From: Lachnospiraceae bacterium UBA5895
Lineage (GTDB): Bacteria; Bacillota; Clostridia; Lachnospirales; Lachnospiraceae
DNA: 29,491 bases
Direction: 5' to 3'
Assembly: GCA_002431915.1 (NCBI GenBank)
Contig: DJEP01000040.1
Location: 18,741 to 48,231, forward strand
Position numbers and translations under genes: made by a program. Below are positions 1 through 8,172 of the stretch, in pieces. A model generated the notes under the pieces. It did no database searches, was not told where the DNA came from, and was given only the letters and a program-made list of their open reading frames with translations. Position 1 is the first letter of the stretch. Each line of letters starts with the position of its first letter.

Positions 1-903
1 TCTGTTGTAGCTTTTGATAGAGATACAAATAAGATTAAAGCCATCGGTGAGGATGCGAGACTGATGCTGGGAAGAACTCCCGGCAATATCGTAGCGGTAA
101 GACCGTTACGTCAGGGCGTTATCTCCGATTATACCGTAACAGAGAAAATGATGAAGTATTTTATCCAGAAGGCTCTGGGTAAGAGAACTTTCCGTAAGCC
201 CCGTATTGCAGTCTGCGTACCCAGCGGTGTTACGGAAGTAGAGAAAAAGGCAGTAGAAGACGCTACTTATCAGGCAGGTGCCAGAGAGGTATCCATCATT
301 GAGGAGCCCATCGCAGCTGCCATCGGTGCGGGAATTGATATTTCCAAGCCTTGCGGTAATATGATCGTAGATATCGGTGGTGGTACTTCCGATATCGCGG
401 TAATCTCCCTGGGAGGTACCGTAGTCAGCGCTTCTATCAAGATCGCAGGTGATGATTTTGATGAAGCCATCGTTCGTTATATGCGTAAAAAGCACAATCT
501 GCTCATCGGTGAGAGAACCGCAGAAGATCTGAAGATCAAGATCGGTTCCTGCTATAAGAGAGCGGAAGTAGACTATATGGATGTCAGAGGACGTAACCTC
601 GTCACCGGTCTGCCCAAGACCGTAAAAGTATCTTCCGAGGAGACCGAGGAAGCATTACGGGAGACCACAGCACAGATCGTGGAGACAATTCACAGTGTAC
701 TGGAGAAGACTCCCCCTGAGTTGGCAGCTGATATTGCAGACAGAGGAATCGTACTGACCGGCGGCGGAAGCTTACTCCGCGGTCTGGAGGATCTGATCTC
801 CGCTAAGACAGGTATCAATACCATGACGGCAGAGGATCCTATGACAGCCGTAGCTATCGGAACCGGTAAATACGTAGAGTTCCTGGCAGGTTACAGAGAG
901 TAA
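1..903 (+). CDS. mreB: MreB/Mbl rod-shape actin-like protein (5' end outside window)
   Basis: The frame is open from base 1 and the visible part encodes 300 residues; about 30-40 N-terminal residues, including the first phosphate-binding loop, lie upstream of the window. MreB-family proteins are ATP-dependent bacterial actins that form membrane-associated filaments and direct lateral wall synthesis. Visible hallmarks are the LGRTPGNIVAVRPL stretch, the phosphate-2 loop DIGGGTSDIAV, the EEPIAAAIGAG segment and the adenosine-binding LTGGGSLLRGL segment near the C-terminus. It is followed after 68 bases, without a terminator, by flagellar rod genes. That order matches the mbl-flhO-flhP arrangement of Bacillus, so this may be the Mbl-type paralogue rather than MreB itself. 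The family assignment is very secure; the choice of paralogue is inference. Confidence 0.97.
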   Translation, partial: SVVAFDRDTNKIKAIGEDARLMLGRTPGNIVAVRPLRQGVISDYTVTEKMMKYFIQKALGKRTFRKPRIAVCVPSGVTEVEKKAVEDATYQAGAREVSIIEEPIAAAIGAGIDISKPCGNMIVDIGGGTSDIAVISLGGTVVSASIKIAGDDFDEAIVRYMRKKHNLLIGERTAEDLKIKIGSCYKRAEVDYMDVRGRNLVTGLPKTVKVSSEETEEALRETTAQIVETIHSVLEKTPPELAADIADRGIVLTGGGSLLRGLEDLISAKTGINTMTAEDPMTAVAIGTGKYVEFLAGYRE

Positions 904-971
904 ACAATAAGAACAAGGCAGGATGCCGAACATTTGTCGAAGGATCGAAACATCGCAAATGGAGGATACGA

Positions 972-1751
972 ATGGTTAAAGGTCTATATACCGCATATAC
1001 CGGTATGCTAAACGAACAGAACAGAATGGATATCATGACCAACAATCTGGCGAATGCGTCCACTGTCGGTTATAAAAAGGAAGGCTCTACCAGCCAGTCT
1101 TTTGATGACGTATTGACAGTTAAGATCAAGGACCAGTCCGTGGGCATGAGAAATGTCCAGAGAATCGGTATCAAGAATCCCGGTGTGAAGATCGGTGAGA
1201 ACTATACCGATTATTCTCAGGGATCTTTCCGGATTACCGGCAATACCTATGACCTGGCACTGTCCGGAGAAGGTTTCTTTGCCATTGAATTTACTAACAA
1301 GGCAGGGGAGACCGATACCAAGTACACCCGTGCCGGGCAGTTTACTTTGAATAAGGACGGCTATCTGGTGACTGAAGAGGGCGATTACGTTCTGGATACC
1401 CAGAACAGACGGATCCGGTTAAATACTCTGATCGATTCTTCTATTACCGATGACGGCACCATCTATCAGAACGGTCAGGCGGTGGCGAGAATCCAGGTGA
1501 CGGATTTTGCAGACTATGATTATCTGGAAAAATACGGTGAGACTTATTACCAGCCGATTCAGGGAGCACAGACCATTGCTTCCAACGCCCAGGTGAAATC
1601 CGGCTATCTGGAAATGGCAAATGTGCAGATCGTATCCGAGATGGTAAATCTGATCTCCATTACCCGTTCCTACGAGTCCAATCAGAAGGTAATACAGACT
1701 ATTGACGACACTCTGAATGTGGCAGTGAATCAGATTGGCAGAGTCCAGTAA
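972..1751 (+). CDS. flgF: Flagellar hook-basal body rod protein, FlgF/FlhO type
   Basis: This 259-residue protein belongs to the FlgE/F/G axial family, which builds the flagellar rod outside the membrane after export through the flagellar type III apparatus. The N-terminus has the family segment with the ANNLANASTVGYKKEG-like signature at about residues 24-40, and the C-terminus has the paired helix SEMVNLISITRSYESNQKVIQTIDD. Together these form the coiled-coil D0 domain. The central part, with ALSGEGFFAIE, is typical of FlgF/FlgG. The start is supported by GGAGG at 961-965. There is no signal peptide, as expected for this export route. It lies between mreB and a second paralogue and is shorter than that paralogue. 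It could equally be named flhO by synteny with Bacillus; the exact F or G assignment is not certain. Confidence 0.93.
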   Translation: MVKGLYTAYTGMLNEQNRMDIMTNNLANASTVGYKKEGSTSQSFDDVLTVKIKDQSVGMRNVQRIGIKNPGVKIGENYTDYSQGSFRITGNTYDLALSGEGFFAIEFTNKAGETDTKYTRAGQFTLNKDGYLVTEEGDYVLDTQNRRIRLNTLIDSSITDDGTIYQNGQAVARIQVTDFADYDYLEKYGETYYQPIQGAQTIASNAQVKSGYLEMANVQIVSEMVNLISITRSYESNQKVIQTIDDTLNVAVNQIGRVQ

Positions 1752-1775
1752 TCTAAAATAAAAAATAACCGATAT
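1749..1775 (+). promoter_or_regulatory. Candidate sigma-D (sigma-28) flagellar promoter
   Basis: In the gap between the two rod genes, TAAT (1749-1752) and ACCGATAT (1768-1775) are separated by 15 bases. The motility sigma factor consensus is TAAA, 14-16 bases, GCCGATAT, so 10 of 12 positions match. It would allow flgG and the rod-binding gene to be transcribed separately from mreB-flgF. The -35 overlaps the flgF stop codon. A match of this quality can occur by chance in AT-rich DNA; the flagellar context is what raises its value. Confidence 0.4.
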
Positions 1776-1849
1776 ATAAATATATAACGATTTCAGGATG
1801 GAAAACGGGTCATGGAGGACATAAGGGACAGCTTGAGAGGAGACTACAT

Positions 1850-2668
1850 ATGGTCAGAAGCTTATGGACAGCAGCGACCGGCATGATCGCGCAGCAGACG
1901 AATGTGGATACCATTGCCAACAACCTGGCAAATGTCAATACCACAGGTTATAAGACACAGGTCAATGAATTCAAGAGCCTGTTATATCAGAACATTCAGA
2001 CGAAGACCACTTCGGCGAACGGAGATACCAAACCCAGCAGTGCACAGGTGGGACTGGGTGTAAGAAACGCATCCATCAGTTCCGTATTCAGGGAAGGAAG
2101 CCTGACAGCATCCGACAGTGATACGGCATTTGCTATTGACGGTAAGGGATTTTTTGCAGTGCGCGGTGCGGACGGTAACACTTACTATACGAGAAACGGT
2201 AATCTGAAGTTTACTTTGGCATCCAACGGCGGCAATATGCTGGCGACTTCCGAAGGACTTCCGGTACTGGATACCCAGGGAAGACCGATTGTACTGAGTA
2301 ACAACTATGTAATGAGCAAGATCACGGTCAGCAAGGACGGAAGCCTGTGCTATCCCGATGCGCAGAACAATCCTCAGCCCATCGGTATCACCATCGGTGT
2401 ATTCCAGTTCAACAATCCCAACGGACTGGAGAGACTGGCAGACAGCCTGTATCAGCAGACCGCAGCCAGCGGACAGGCAATCAACGAAGCTACCAACAAT
2501 AACGTGGAACGAAGCAGTGTTATTCAGGGATATCTGGAAAGCTCCAATGTGCAGGTCGTAGATGAAATGGTCAATATGATCGTGGCACAGCGTGCTTATG
2601 AACTGAACTCCAAAGCCATCACGGCGTCCGATGAGATGTTACAGCAGGCGAACAATCTACGTAGGTAA
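1850..2668 (+). CDS. flgG: Flagellar distal rod protein, FlgG/FlhP type
   Basis: This 272-residue axial protein starts MVRSLWTAATGMIAQQ and carries the classic rod signature at about residues 22-36 (IANNLANVNTTGYKT). The middle domain has AIDGKGFFAVRG, and the C-terminal coiled-coil segment is VQVVDEMVNMIVAQRAYELNSK. Its length is close to canonical FlgG (about 260 residues). The start has a good Shine-Dalgarno, GAGAGGAG, ending at 1842. The preceding 98-base gap holds a candidate sigma-D promoter. The gene is followed after 16 bases by a rod-binding protein and is probably co-transcribed with it. Assignment to FlgG rather than FlgF rests on the longer middle domain and on order. The family is certain, the exact subunit name less so. 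Confidence 0.94.
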   Translation: MVRSLWTAATGMIAQQTNVDTIANNLANVNTTGYKTQVNEFKSLLYQNIQTKTTSANGDTKPSSAQVGLGVRNASISSVFREGSLTASDSDTAFAIDGKGFFAVRGADGNTYYTRNGNLKFTLASNGGNMLATSEGLPVLDTQGRPIVLSNNYVMSKITVSKDGSLCYPDAQNNPQPIGITIGVFQFNNPNGLERLADSLYQQTAASGQAINEATNNNVERSSVIQGYLESSNVQVVDEMVNMIVAQRAYELNSKAITASDEMLQQANNLRR

Positions 2669-2684
2669 TGAGAAAGGCTAAATT

Positions 2685-3047
2685 ATGGATATCAGCAGTT
2701 TATACGGAAGTTCTGCCTTAGACAGCACCGCCTACACAAACGCGGCGAACCAGACAGCTTCCAAATTACAGGATAAATTAAACAGTGCAGATTATTCCAA
2801 GGCGACCGATGATGAACTCATGGATGCCTGCAAACAGTTCGAGGCTTATTTTGTAGAGCAGATGTTCAAAGAGATGATGAAGACGATTCCGGAGAGCGAC
2901 AGCACCTCTTCTTCCAACTCTCAGCTGATGGATTATTACAAAGATGAGATGGTACAGCAGATCGCTTCGGATTCCACAGAGCAGAACAGCCTGGGACTGG
3001 CACAGATGCTGTATGAACAGATGAAGCGCAATTATAATCTTGAGTAA
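2685..3047 (+). CDS. flgJ: Flagellar rod-binding protein (FlgJ N-terminal domain only)
   Basis: This 120-residue protein matches the rod-binding domain found at the N-terminus of enterobacterial FlgJ. The diagnostic segment is DACKQFEAYFVEQMFKEMMKT (residues about 48-68), followed by YYKDEMVQQIA and a C-terminal LAQMLYEQMKR helix. It lacks the muramidase domain of Proteobacterial FlgJ, as is usual in Gram-positives, so it probably acts as a rod cap or scaffold and not as a wall-cutting enzyme. Residues 1-40 are Ser/Thr/Ala/Asp-rich and look disordered. It follows flgG by 16 bases and is closed by a strong terminator, so it is the last gene of this flagellar unit. Confidence 0.87.
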   Translation: MDISSLYGSSALDSTAYTNAANQTASKLQDKLNSADYSKATDDELMDACKQFEAYFVEQMFKEMMKTIPESDSTSSSNSQLMDYYKDEMVQQIASDSTEQNSLGLAQMLYEQMKRNYNLE

Positions 3048-3054
3048 TTATTTC

Positions 3055-3084
3055 GGGCTGCCGTTCCCGGCAGCCCCTTTCTTT
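3055..3084 (+). terminator. Rho-independent terminator of the flagellar rod operon
   Basis: A perfect 9-bp stem, GGGCTGCCG (3055-3063) with CGGCAGCCC (3068-3076), encloses a 4-base loop and is followed by a T-rich tail TTTCTTT. It lies 8 bases after the rod-binding protein stop codon. Confidence 0.93.
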
Positions 3085-3160
3085 AGTCTTTCACCGCAGC
3101 AGCGGTTCTCTTACGATTTCGTAGGGATCAGCCATATGTAACAGAACATACACCGGAATG

Positions 3161-3164
3161 AGGA
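3161..3164 (+). promoter_or_regulatory. Shine-Dalgarno deciding the recD2 start
   Basis: AGGA lies 6 bases before the ATG at 3171 but directly abuts the in-frame ATG at 3165. Normal spacing favours 3171 as the start. Confidence 0.55.
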
Positions 3165-3170
3165 ATGGAA

Positions 3171-5411
3171 ATGGATAACATTACAGGATATGTAGATCAT
3201 ATTGTCTATCAAAACAGTGATAACGGATACACAGTCATGACACTGGTGGCTGAGGGAGAAGAAGTGACCTGCGTCGGCATGTGTAAAGGTCTGGGACAAG
3301 GAGAAAATATCTCTGCGGAGGGAGAATACATAGAGCATCCGGTCTACGGCAGACAGTTCAGGATACAGACCTATGAGACCGTAGCGCCCACTGACCGCGC
3401 CGGCATGGAACGATATCTGGGATCCGGAGCGATCCGCGGCGTGGGGGAAGCCCTGGCTGCCAGAATCGTTAAAAAATTCGGAGATGATACGTTCCGAATC
3501 ATAGAGGAGGAACCGGAGCGGCTGGCGGAAGTAAAAGGAATCAGTGAACGAAAAGCCCAGGAGATTGCCGTTCAGATGGAAGAAAAAAAGGATCTCAGAG
3601 AGGCATTGGTCTATCTGCAGCAATATGGTATCAGCAATACCCTGGCGGTGAAAATATATAACACCTACGGAATGGAAATGTACAGCGTCATGCGTGAGAA
3701 TCCTTACCGGCTGGCAGAGGATGTCAGCGGCGTAGGATTCCGTATTGCCGACGAGATCGCCGGAAGGATCGGCATCCATACAGATTCCGATTACCGGATC
3801 CGGAGCGGTATTCTGTATACCCTGCTGCAGGCGGTAGGCGAAGGACATTGTTTCCTGCCGCTGGAACTGTTGCTCCAGAGAGCATCGGAGCTGCTGGGGG
3901 TATCGGAGGAAAATATCCGTCCCCAGGTGGATAATCTGATCATGGACAGGAAACTGGTGGCAAAAGGGGATGCGGTCTTCGCTTCCAACTATTATTATGC
4001 GGAACTGAACTGTGCCAACATGCTCCGGAATCTGAATATTCCCATGCTGGAATCGGAGAATCTTCCCGCCCAGGACATGGCGATTCGCAAGCGACTGGAG
4101 CGGATGGCGGAAAACCTCTCCATGGAGTTGGACGAACTGCAGCTGAAAGCCGTAGAGGAGAGTATTAAAAACGGTCTCTTTATATTATCCGGAGGACCCG
4201 GTACGGGGAAAACGACAACCATCAACATGATCATACGTTATTTCGAGTCGGAGGGAATGGATATTTTCCTGGCGGCACCCACAGGACGGGCTGCCAAGAG
4301 AATGACGGAAGCCACCGGATTCGAGGCAAAGACAATCCATCGCCTATTAGAGCTGAACAGTGCTCTGTCGGACGATGACACCAGAAGAGCCAACTTTGAA
4401 CGGAACCAGGAGAACCCCTTAGAAGCAGATGTTGTGATCATCGATGAGATGTCCATGGTGGATATTCAGTTGTTCCAGGCACTCTTAAAAGCCATTCTTC
4501 CGGGAACCCGTCTGATCCTGGTAGGGGATGTGGATCAGCTGCCCAGCGTGGGACCGGGACAGGTGCTGCGGGATCTGATGAACAGCAAGGCGTTTCCCAT
4601 GGTGACCCTGGAGAAAATATTCCGACAGGCGGGAGAGAGCGATATCGTTATCAATGCCCATCGCATCAACCGAGGAGAACAGATTGCCCTGGACAACAAA
4701 TCAAGAGACTTTTTCCTGTTGGAACGAAGCGATGTGAATGTAATTTATAAACATATGATCCAGCTGATCCAGGATATGCTGCCCCAATACGTAAATGCCA
4801 CACCATTTGATATTCAGGTTCTCACCCCCATGCGGAAGGGAAGCCTGGGCTGTGAGACATTAAACGGTATCCTGCAGAGATACCTGAACCCGGCGGATCC
4901 TCATAAAAAAGAGCATGCCTACGGAAATACCGTGTTCCGCGAGGGGGATAAGGTCATGCAGATCAAAAATAACTACCAGCTGGAGTGGGAGATCGTGGGC
5001 AGATATAATATTCCCATCGATAAGGGAATGGGGGTCTTTAACGGAGATATGGGAAGAGTCCGGGAGATCAATGAGACAATGTCTACGCTGCTGGTAGAGT
5101 TTGACGACGGCAGAAGGGTCAATTATCCGTTCTCAGGGCTGGAAGAACTGGAACTGTCCTATGCCATTACGATCCACAAGTCCCAGGGAAGTGAATATCC
5201 CGCAGTGATCCTGCCGCTTCTAGGGGGTCCCAGGATGCTGTTTAACCGTAATCTCCTGTATACGGGAATCACAAGAGCCAGGAACTGCGTTACAATCTTA
5301 GGCAGCAGCGAGACTGTGCGGAATATGATCGACAATGTCAGTGAGAACCGCAGATATACGGCATTGGAACAGCGAATCAGGGAGATTTGCGGTCTGCCGG
5401 AGGAAATGTAA
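3171..5411 (+). CDS. recD2: RecD2-type ATP-dependent 5'-3' DNA helicase (RecD/TraA family)
   Basis: RecD2 is a superfamily 1B helicase found in organisms without RecBC, acting in replication fork and repair transactions. Reading from 3171 gives 746 residues, the usual RecD2 size. The N-terminal region (about 1-75) is an OB-like domain. Tandem helix-hairpin-helix repeats follow (about 90-200; GVGEALAARIVKKFG, VKGISERKAQEIA, VSGVGFRIADEIA). The helicase core has Walker A GGPGTGKTT (341-349), Walker B VVIIDE (421-426), a QLPSVGPGQVLRDL motif III region, and a C-terminal half with the UvrD-like AITIHKSQGSEYPAVILPL and motif VI YTGITRAR (697-704). An in-frame ATG at 3165 is an alternative start. 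Its 3' end runs into the comF ribosome binding site, so the two genes are translationally adjacent. Confidence 0.96.
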   Translation: MDNITGYVDHIVYQNSDNGYTVMTLVAEGEEVTCVGMCKGLGQGENISAEGEYIEHPVYGRQFRIQTYETVAPTDRAGMERYLGSGAIRGVGEALAARIVKKFGDDTFRIIEEEPERLAEVKGISERKAQEIAVQMEEKKDLREALVYLQQYGISNTLAVKIYNTYGMEMYSVMRENPYRLAEDVSGVGFRIADEIAGRIGIHTDSDYRIRSGILYTLLQAVGEGHCFLPLELLLQRASELLGVSEENIRPQVDNLIMDRKLVAKGDAVFASNYYYAELNCANMLRNLNIPMLESENLPAQDMAIRKRLERMAENLSMELDELQLKAVEESIKNGLFILSGGPGTGKTTTINMIIRYFESEGMDIFLAAPTGRAAKRMTEATGFEAKTIHRLLELNSALSDDDTRRANFERNQENPLEADVVIIDEMSMVDIQLFQALLKAILPGTRLILVGDVDQLPSVGPGQVLRDLMNSKAFPMVTLEKIFRQAGESDIVINAHRINRGEQIALDNKSRDFFLLERSDVNVIYKHMIQLIQDMLPQYVNATPFDIQVLTPMRKGSLGCETLNGILQRYLNPADPHKKEHAYGNTVFREGDKVMQIKNNYQLEWEIVGRYNIPIDKGMGVFNGDMGRVREINETMSTLLVEFDDGRRVNYPFSGLEELELSYAITIHKSQGSEYPAVILPLLGGPRMLFNRNLLYTGITRARNCVTILGSSETVRNMIDNVSENRRYTALEQRIREICGLPEEM

Positions 5412-5413
5412 AT

Positions 5414-6109
5414 ATGATATTACAGCTATTGTTCCCCACCAGATGCCCGGTGTGTGACAGAATTGTGAAACCCTTCGGGGAGAAGATCTGCCTGGAATGT
5501 CTTCCGAAGCTCCGAGCAGTGACACCTCCCTGGTGCATGAAATGCGGGAAAAAGATACAGGGAGACGAAGAACTGTGTACGGACTGTAAGAACAGAAACC
5601 ATACGTTTGACCGTGCCAGAACGCTTTATGAATACGGCACGGCGGCTCCGTCCATCTATCGGTTGAAATACAAAGGGAGACAGGAATACACGGATTTCTT
5701 CGGAGAGGAAATGGGAAAATACCTGGGAGAGTTTATCCGCAGAGTCTCGCCGGACGTACTGGTGCCGGTGCCGCTGCACCGGAAGAGGCAGAAACGGCGT
5801 GGATACAATCAGGCGGCTTGCCTCGCCAGAGCGCTGGGAAAGAGCCTGAATCTTCCGGTAGATGAAAAACTGGTAAAAAGAGTACGGAATACGGCGCCGA
5901 TGAAACGCCTGAATCCCACGGAAAGGCAAAATAATTTGAAAAAAGCTTTTATTATAGGCAGAAATGATGTAAAATTATATGACCGGGTGATTCTGGTAGA
6001 TGATATTTACACGACCGGAACCACGTTAGACGAGATCGCTGCACTGTTGAAGGCAGGCGGCGTATCGGAAGTGTACTGCGTTACTCTGGCCTGTGGCGCC
6101 GGATTATGA
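5414..6109 (+). CDS. comF: ComF family phosphoribosyltransferase-like protein
   Basis: From the ATG at 5414 the product is 231 residues, the usual ComF length. The N-terminus carries two CxxC pairs at C11/C14 and C26/C29 and two more at C41/C44 and C55/C58, consistent with zinc ribbons. The C-terminal half is a phosphoribosyltransferase fold with VPVPLHRKRQKRRGYNQA and the PRPP loop VILVDDIYTTGTTL (about 193-206). ComF proteins are linked to DNA uptake and processing, and one structural study connects them with primosomal helicase loading; the precise reaction is not established here. GGAGG at 5399-5403 gives 10-base spacing to this ATG. An upstream in-frame ATG inside recD2 lacks such a site. 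It follows recD2 by 2 bases, an order suggesting a DNA-processing pair. Confidence 0.92.
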   Translation: MILQLLFPTRCPVCDRIVKPFGEKICLECLPKLRAVTPPWCMKCGKKIQGDEELCTDCKNRNHTFDRARTLYEYGTAAPSIYRLKYKGRQEYTDFFGEEMGKYLGEFIRRVSPDVLVPVPLHRKRQKRRGYNQAACLARALGKSLNLPVDEKLVKRVRNTAPMKRLNPTERQNNLKKAFIIGRNDVKLYDRVILVDDIYTTGTTLDEIAALLKAGGVSEVYCVTLACGAGL

Positions 6110-6130
6110 TGAGGAAGGTGTGAGAATACT

Positions 6131-6535
6131 ATGAATATAAGAAACTGCAGAATGTGCGGGCATATATTTAACTATGTGGCAGGACCTATCCTGTGCCCTC
6201 GCTGCAAGGAGAAAATGGAAGCCAAATTCCAGGAAGTTAAGGAATATATCCGTTCCAACCCCGGAGTAGGTATTCAGGATGTAGCGGAGAACTGCGATGT
6301 GGAACCTTCCCAGATCCAGCAGTGGCTTCGGGAAGAGAGACTGGAACTGACGGAAGGATCGGCAATTTATCTGCAGTGTGAGAAATGCGGTGCTCCTATC
6401 CGGAGTGGAAAATACTGCGATAAATGCAAATATGATATGTCAATGGAGCTGCAGAGCGTACTGCCTAAAAAGCAGACAATGTCGCAGCAGCGTTCCACTT
6501 CATCCAGAGACGGAGAGCGGATGCGTTTTCTGTAA
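6131..6535 (+). CDS. yvyF: YvyF-type flagellar operon zinc-ribbon protein (TIGR03826 family)
   Basis: This 134-residue protein matches the small flagellar-operon protein that lies near comF and flgM in many Bacillota. It has two treble-clef or zinc-ribbon units, C6/C9 with C22/C25 and C83/C86 with C96/C99, separated by a helical segment (VGIQDVAENCDVEPSQIQQWLREE) resembling a helix-turn-helix. The C-terminal 30 residues are basic, Ser/Gln-rich and probably disordered. Its biochemical role is not known; the regulator-like middle and zinc sites suggest a nucleic-acid or protein contact in flagellar gene control (inference). It starts 21 bases after comF, behind the purine-rich sequence GAGGAAGGTG, and is probably in the same transcript. 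Confidence 0.85.
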   Translation: MNIRNCRMCGHIFNYVAGPILCPRCKEKMEAKFQEVKEYIRSNPGVGIQDVAENCDVEPSQIQQWLREERLELTEGSAIYLQCEKCGAPIRSGKYCDKCKYDMSMELQSVLPKKQTMSQQRSTSSRDGERMRFL

Positions 6536-6556
6536 GCATTTGCAGGTGGAGGGATT

Positions 6557-6943
6557 ATGCTGAACGAAGAAAAGATCATACTGATGACCAAAATGGCATC
6601 CTATGAAGAAAATGAAGGCAAAAAGAACATGGCGATCGACCGTTATTTCCGGAGCGATTATATTGCAATACAGGTATTGAAGTCCGTACTGTGTGCCACG
6701 ATTGCCTATGCGGTCTGCTTTGCATTATTTGTTTTTTATGATTTTGAGACTTTTATGCAGGATATTTACAAAATGGATCTGATCAGTTTTGCCAAAAATG
6801 TTCTGCTGTATTACGGAATTACGGTAGTGGTATACGGAGCGGCTTCCTATCTGATCTGCTCTCTGCGTTATGCCAGGGCGAAGAAGAGCCTGAAATGCTA
6901 TTATAACAATCTGAAAAAGCTGAATTCCATTTATAATGAATAA
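6557..6943 (+). CDS. Small two-helix membrane protein, unrecognised
   Basis: I do not recognise this 128-residue protein. It has a charged N-terminal cytoplasmic stretch (about 1-38, with repeated Glu/Lys), two hydrophobic segments at about residues 39-60 and 78-103, and a basic C-terminal tail (RYARAKKSLKCYYNNLKKLNSIYNE). Both ends therefore probably face the cytoplasm. The start is well supported by GGTGGAGG a few bases upstream. It lies 21 bases after yvyF and 26 bases before another, larger unrecognised membrane protein, and the pair precedes cdaA. That makes a role at the membrane linked to flagellar or c-di-AMP functions possible, but nothing in the sequence shows it. Confidence 0.82.
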   Translation: MLNEEKIILMTKMASYEENEGKKNMAIDRYFRSDYIAIQVLKSVLCATIAYAVCFALFVFYDFETFMQDIYKMDLISFAKNVLLYYGITVVVYGAASYLICSLRYARAKKSLKCYYNNLKKLNSIYNE

Positions 6944-6969
6944 CGGCTGCAGATTGATATGGAGGAAAT

Positions 6970-8157
6970 ATGACTGCTTTACTGGAATTAAGAGAAAATC
7001 TGAAAATGATCTACAGCAGAAACGAAGCATTTATTCTGCCGGTGATCAAATTCCTGCTTAGTTTTATCGTACTGAGCATCATAAACGGCAAAATGGGATA
7101 TATGACAAAAATAGACAATATGGCGATCGTACTGATCGTATCTTTGTTATGTTCTTTCCTGCCTACCGGATTTATGGTGGTATTTGCCATGCTGTTTACG
7201 CTGCTTCATATGTATGCTTTATCCATCGAGACGGCGGCAGTGGGACTGGTGGTATTTTTACTGCTATATCTGCTTTTCCTGAGATTCACGGTCAAAGAAG
7301 CATTGGTAGTGGTACTGACTCCCATTCTGTGCATGATGAAGCTTCCTTATGTCATGCCGGTTGCCATGGGACTGATCGGAACCCCTGCTTCCTGTGTATC
7401 CGTAGGATGCGGTGCTGTAGTGTATTATCTCATACAGACGGTAATCAGCAATGCGCCCACCATCAATTCCATGGGTGCGGAAGAGGCTACGGGGAAGTTG
7501 CGCCTTCTGATCGACGGTATGCTGGGCAATAAGGCTATGTTGATCATGCTCGTGGCATTTACCGTGACCGTGATTGTGGTATATCTGATTCGCAGAATGA
7601 GTGTGGATCACTCCTGGACCATTGCCATGGTGGCCGGAGTCATGATTGAAGTACTGATTCTGCTGGTGGGAGATTTGATGTATGATACGAATCTCTCCAT
7701 CTTCGGTGCACTATTGGGTGCGATTGTTACCGTGATCGTATGTAAGGTGATAGAGTTCTTCCGTTTCTGCCTGGATTACAGCAGGACAGAAAAGGTCCAG
7801 TTTGAAGATGATGAATATTACTACTATGTAAAAGCGGTACCGAAGATGACTGTGTCGGCACCTACCAATACTGTGAAGAAGATCAACACCCAGCGCAGAC
7901 CGGCGGCACAGAACGCAAGACCTGCAGGGCAGGGCAGACCTTCCGGTCAGAGCCGGAGTGGCGGACAGAATGTCAGAAGTGCGGAAGGATCCGCAAAAAG
8001 TGTAGTAACAGAGCGTACAGCGCCTGCCAGAAGCAGCGCTCCTTATGGACAGCAAAATCCCTACCGCGGACGTGAGATGACCGGCGGCAGAAGCGTTACC
8101 ATAAGCAGTGATCATATGGCGCAGGACGACTCGGACGATTACGAAGAATTGTTCTGA
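6970..8157 (+). CDS. Polytopic membrane protein with long low-complexity cytoplasmic tail, unrecognised
   Basis: This 395-residue protein has roughly eight hydrophobic segments within residues 20-265, including ILPVIKFLLSFIVLSII, MAIVLIVSLLCSFLP, LVVFLLLYLLFL, AMLIMLVAFTVTVIVVYLI and LLGAIVTVIVCKVIEFF. An acidic/tyrosine patch (EDDEYYYYVKAVP) follows, then about 110 residues rich in Arg, Gln, Ser, Gly and Ala. The protein ends acidic (QDDSDDYEELF). Such proteins may be labelled ABC permease, but no EAA loop or partner ATPase is present, so I would not use that name. The ATG follows GGAGG by 6 bases. It lies 15 bases upstream of cdaA, the membrane-bound diadenylate cyclase, and could form a complex with it (inference). 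Confidence 0.83.
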   Translation: MTALLELRENLKMIYSRNEAFILPVIKFLLSFIVLSIINGKMGYMTKIDNMAIVLIVSLLCSFLPTGFMVVFAMLFTLLHMYALSIETAAVGLVVFLLLYLLFLRFTVKEALVVVLTPILCMMKLPYVMPVAMGLIGTPASCVSVGCGAVVYYLIQTVISNAPTINSMGAEEATGKLRLLIDGMLGNKAMLIMLVAFTVTVIVVYLIRRMSVDHSWTIAMVAGVMIEVLILLVGDLMYDTNLSIFGALLGAIVTVIVCKVIEFFRFCLDYSRTEKVQFEDDEYYYYVKAVPKMTVSAPTNTVKKINTQRRPAAQNARPAGQGRPSGQSRSGGQNVRSAEGSAKSVVTERTAPARSSAPYGQQNPYRGREMTGGRSVTISSDHMAQDDSDDYEELF

Positions 8158-8172
8158 AGGGATTAATGAAAA

